DNA from: Muribaculaceae bacterium
GTDB taxonomy: Bacteria > Bacteroidota > Bacteroidia > Bacteroidales > Muribaculaceae
Assembly: GCA_022511505.1 (NCBI GenBank)
Contig: JAFLTK010000152.1
Coordinates: 1 to 7,114, forward strand
Direction of reading: 5' to 3'
DNA: 7,114 nt
Every line of letters starts with the position of its first letter. Position 1 is the stretch's first letter. Shown one piece after another: positions 5,310 through 7,114 of this stretch. Under the pieces are notes generated by a model, which worked only from the letters and a program-made list of their open reading frames with translations, did not search any database and was not told where the DNA came from. The position numbers and the translations under genes are program-made.

Positions 5310-5720
5310 TTAAGAGATTATCGTTGCAACAATAGTTCGCGGACCGCCATAGTCGCGAAATTCGAGCAAGTAGATACCTTGCCAGCGACCAAGATTCAAT
5401 CGGCCATTAGACACAGGTATAGACAACGAGGCGCCGGCGAGCGTAGATTTGGCGTGGGCAGGCATGTCGTCGTCTCCTTCCATCGTGTGGGTATAATAAG
5501 GAGCGCGTTCGGGAACAAGACGGTCAAAGATTGCCGCCATATCAACACGCACGTCAGGGTCGGCATTCTCGTTGATAGAAAGCGCAGCGCTGGTGTGTTG
5601 TATAAGCAGATTGACGAGACCGACGGCGGGCAATTCGCCGAGTTGGCGAGCAATTTCGCTCGTCACTAAGTGGGCGCCGCGACGGCGCGGAGAAAGCGTA
5701 AAAGTCGTCTGTCTTATCAT
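5310..5720 (-). CDS. YjbQ/UPF0047 family protein
   Basis: This 136-residue protein is a complete member of the UPF0047 (YjbQ) family of small cytoplasmic proteins. The family block QHTSAALSINENAD (41-54) carries the conserved histidine and glutamate, EGDDDMPAHAKSTLAG (81-96) supplies further conserved acidic and histidine residues, and GRWQGIYLLEFRD (111-123) is the C-terminal signature. The E. coli homologue has been reported to have weak thiamine-phosphate-synthase activity, but the true physiological role is unsettled, so no reaction is assigned. It starts 5 bp after the upstream membrane-protein gene and ends 12 bp before rsgA, so it is the middle gene of the operon. Confidence 0.9.
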   Translation of the reverse strand: MIRQTTFTLSPRRRGAHLVTSEIARQLGELPAVGLVNLLIQHTSAALSINENADPDVRVDMAAIFDRLVPERAPYYTHTMEGDDDMPAHAKSTLAGASLSIPVSNGRLNLGRWQGIYLLEFRDYGGPRTIVATIIS

Positions 5721-5725
5721 ACAAA

Positions 5726-5944
5726 TTATTTTTTCATCGGTCCATATTTGTCATCTTCCTTAACAGCCTGACTGAAATTTCGATACAACCCCAGAAACAC
5801 TACAAAGCAACAGGGAGCGGCTACCCACATCCACCAATCGGGCTTGTAGTGGAAGAAAATTTGCTCGACAAAGATCAGAATATATAAAACGACCGATAGA
5901 CAAACCATCACGAGTGCCAGGTTCCTTTTTGTTTTATTGGACAT
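5726..5944 (-). CDS. Small two-helix inner-membrane protein of unknown function
   Basis: This 72-residue protein has two hydrophobic helices, about residues 8-31 (LALVMVCLSVVLYILIFVEQ core) and 36-54 (DWWMWVAAPCCFVVFLGLY), joined by a short HYKP turn. The N-terminus (SNKTKR) is basic and the C-terminus (VKEDDKYGPMKK) is charged and mixed, fitting a hairpin with both ends in the cytoplasm. I do not recognise a named family. It leads the operon: the yjbQ-like gene begins 5 bp after its stop, and a good promoter lies upstream of its ATG at 5944. Coding status is supported by spacing, promoter position and composition. Confidence 0.75.
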   Translation of the reverse strand: MSNKTKRNLALVMVCLSVVLYILIFVEQIFFHYKPDWWMWVAAPCCFVVFLGLYRNFSQAVKEDDKYGPMKK

Positions 5945-5996
5945 GATATTAAAGTTTCTTTCAACTTGAGTTAGCAGAAGTTGCGTTAGTTATATG

Positions 5997-6025
5997 CAAA
6001 GTTACAAAAAACCGATAAACAACAA
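5997..6025 (-). promoter_or_regulatory. Predicted promoter of the membrane protein-yjbQ-rsgA operon
   Basis: On the minus strand TAACTTTG (6004-5997) matches the Bacteroidota -7 element TAnnTTTG. A TTG (6025-6023) lies 18 bp upstream as a partial -33 element. Transcription would start around 5990, giving a leader of about 45 nt. The motif sits between the terminator of the neighbouring OmpA gene and the first ATG of the operon, where a promoter is expected. Confidence 0.6.
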
Positions 6026-6039
6026 GCAAGACAACCGAT

Positions 6040-6082
6040 ATAATCTACAAAAAGCCCGAGACCGCGAGGGTCTCGGGCTTTT
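6040..6082 (-). terminator. Rho-independent terminator of the OmpA-family gene
   Basis: AAAAGCCCGAGACC (6050-6063) and GGTCTCGGGCTTTT (6069-6082) form a perfect 14-bp stem with a 5-nt loop, 22 bp after the OmpA-family stop. On the minus strand it is followed by further Ts (TTTTTGTAGATTA). It isolates this gene from the next operon on the same strand. Confidence 0.92.
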
Positions 6083-6104
6083 ATGTTAACCTATTAGGGA
6101 TAGA

Positions 6105-7114
6105 TTATTTAGCCTTTTCGATAGTAACGGCACGGTCGAGAGAAACATACTGGATGCCCTGGCCATAGAGGTTACCGTTGTTGATGGTAGCATCGAGCTG
6201 AGCAGCGTTAACACCACTCTTAACGAGGTAGTTCTTAACACCGTCTACACGAGCCTGACGAAGACGAACGTTGATTTGGTCAGTACCGGTGTAGTTGTCA
6301 GCCCAACCGGTCAGAACGTAGTTCTGGCTGGGGTCGTTCTTCATAACTTCAGCAACAGCGCCGAGGACTTTGCGGTCAACGTTGGTCAACTTAGAAACGC
6401 CGATGGGATAGTAGATAGTGGCGAGGGGGCCTTCTTCCTTAACTTCCTTAACCTGAACGGGACGGTTGAGGCAGTCCTGAAGTTGAGCCTCGAGTTCGTT
6501 GATGCGAGCGTTAGCAGCCTGAAGGCGAGCTTCAATGGCGCTGCAGTCGGGAACAGCCTCGATAACGGGAACGATGGGAGCGCTCCAGGTAGTAGAGTTG
6601 AAGTTGTAGGTAAGACCGAGGTAAGCAGCAACGTCATGAGCGCAACGGTTGCCACCCATCTCGTCATTGTGGTTGGCGAGCATGGTCCAACGGATGTCGA
6701 GGTAAAGACCGATGTGCTTGTTGAGGTTGAAGTTGTTGATCAAACCGGCGTTAACACCAATAGTTCTGTCACCGCCTTTTTCCCAGTCACCCTTGCCGTC
6801 TTTGATGTAAGACCAGTAACCGTTGGCACCACCGTAAACAGTAGCGTTGTAAACGCGGCCGGGACGATAGCCACACCACCAGTTGGTGAGGTTAACCATA
6901 ACGTCGGCGATAGCGCCAAATTCATTGATGCGTGTTTCATAGTAGTTGCCTACCATATTACCGGTTGCACCATAGCTATACTTGCTGTCACCAACACCCT
7001 TAGTAGAAAGGAAGTTGCCACCAACGCGGATACCTACGATGGGCGAGAACCACTTACCGAGCCACAGGCCAGCGGCGGGCATGATGCGGTCCTTGAGGTC
7101 CAATTCAGAGTCCT
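6105..7114 (-). CDS. OmpA-family outer-membrane porin, 5' end outside the window
   Basis: The frame stays open to the window edge, so the start and signal peptide are missing; at least 335 residues are visible. Counting from the leucine codon at 7103-7101, residues 1 to about 170 look like beta-barrel strands rich in alternating aromatic and glycine residues (GLWLGKWFSPIVGIRVGGNF, later YLGLTYNFN). Residues 187-215 form a coiled-coil linker (IEARLQAANARINELEAQL) bracketed by cysteines 187 and 211. Residues 228-330 are the OmpA peptidoglycan-binding domain. It includes TGWADNYTG, with D269, and NVRLRQARVDGVKNYL, with R285, the two residues that normally bind diaminopimelate. The protein would anchor the outer membrane to the cell wall. 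It forms its own transcription unit at this end, with a strong terminator. Confidence 0.92.
   Translation of the reverse strand, partial: DSELDLKDRIMPAAGLWLGKWFSPIVGIRVGGNFLSTKGVGDSKYSYGATGNMVGNYYETRINEFGAIADVMVNLTNWWCGYRPGRVYNATVYGGANGYWSYIKDGKGDWEKGGDRTIGVNAGLINNFNLNKHIGLYLDIRWTMLANHNDEMGGNRCAHDVAAYLGLTYNFNSTTWSAPIVPVIEAVPDCSAIEARLQAANARINELEAQLQDCLNRPVQVKEVKEEGPLATIYYPIGVSKLTNVDRKVLGAVAEVMKNDPSQNYVLTGWADNYTGTDQINVRLRQARVDGVKNYLVKSGVNAAQLDATINNGNLYGQGIQYVSLDRAVTIEKAK

Overview
The window looks like chromosomal DNA from a gut-type Bacteroidales, most likely a Muribaculaceae-like bacterium. This is inferred from three things: promoters of the Bacteroidota type (TAnnTTTG at -7, no strong Shine-Dalgarno sequences), Bacteroidales-typical protein families (DUF4861, an OmpA-type porin with a periplasmic coiled coil, a HigA-type antitoxin), and interspersed hairpin repeats between genes. 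Species cannot be read from the sequence.

Left part (1-3662, plus strand): a secreted DUF4861 protein (292-1518) is followed by a 360-bp gap holding a 9-bp tandem repeat, a three-hairpin interspersed element and the promoter and leader of the next unit. That unit is a two-gene operon for a PfkB-type 2-keto-3-deoxygluconate kinase (1879-2901) and a KDPG/KHG aldolase (2938-3600), closed by a strong hairpin terminator. Together the two enzymes turn KDG from uronic acids into pyruvate and glyceraldehyde-3-phosphate. DUF4861 may serve the same polysaccharide pathway outside the cytoplasm, but that is inference.

Middle part (3621-4350, minus strand): this is the most unusual section. A HigA-type antitoxin gene (3794-4105) is intact, but only about 30 C-terminal codons of its HigB/Gp49-type toxin remain (4108-4200). 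The toxin breaks off within a few bases of a repeat. A 43-bp direct repeat (42/43 identical) lies on both sides of the antitoxin. The right copy continues into a second full three-hairpin element that abuts rsgA. A 57-codon ORF overlaps the antitoxin stop as TAATG and runs through the left repeat and the aldolase terminator.

Right part (4356-7114, minus strand): a compact three-gene operon encodes a two-helix membrane protein, a YjbQ/UPF0047 protein and the ribosome-assembly GTPase RsgA, with a recognisable promoter upstream. Then come a 14-bp-stem terminator and the 3' portion of an OmpA-family gene whose start lies beyond the window.

No complete new defence or mobile system was found. The best leads are the composite repeat element and the decayed toxin-antitoxin locus that two copies of its 5' part bracket.
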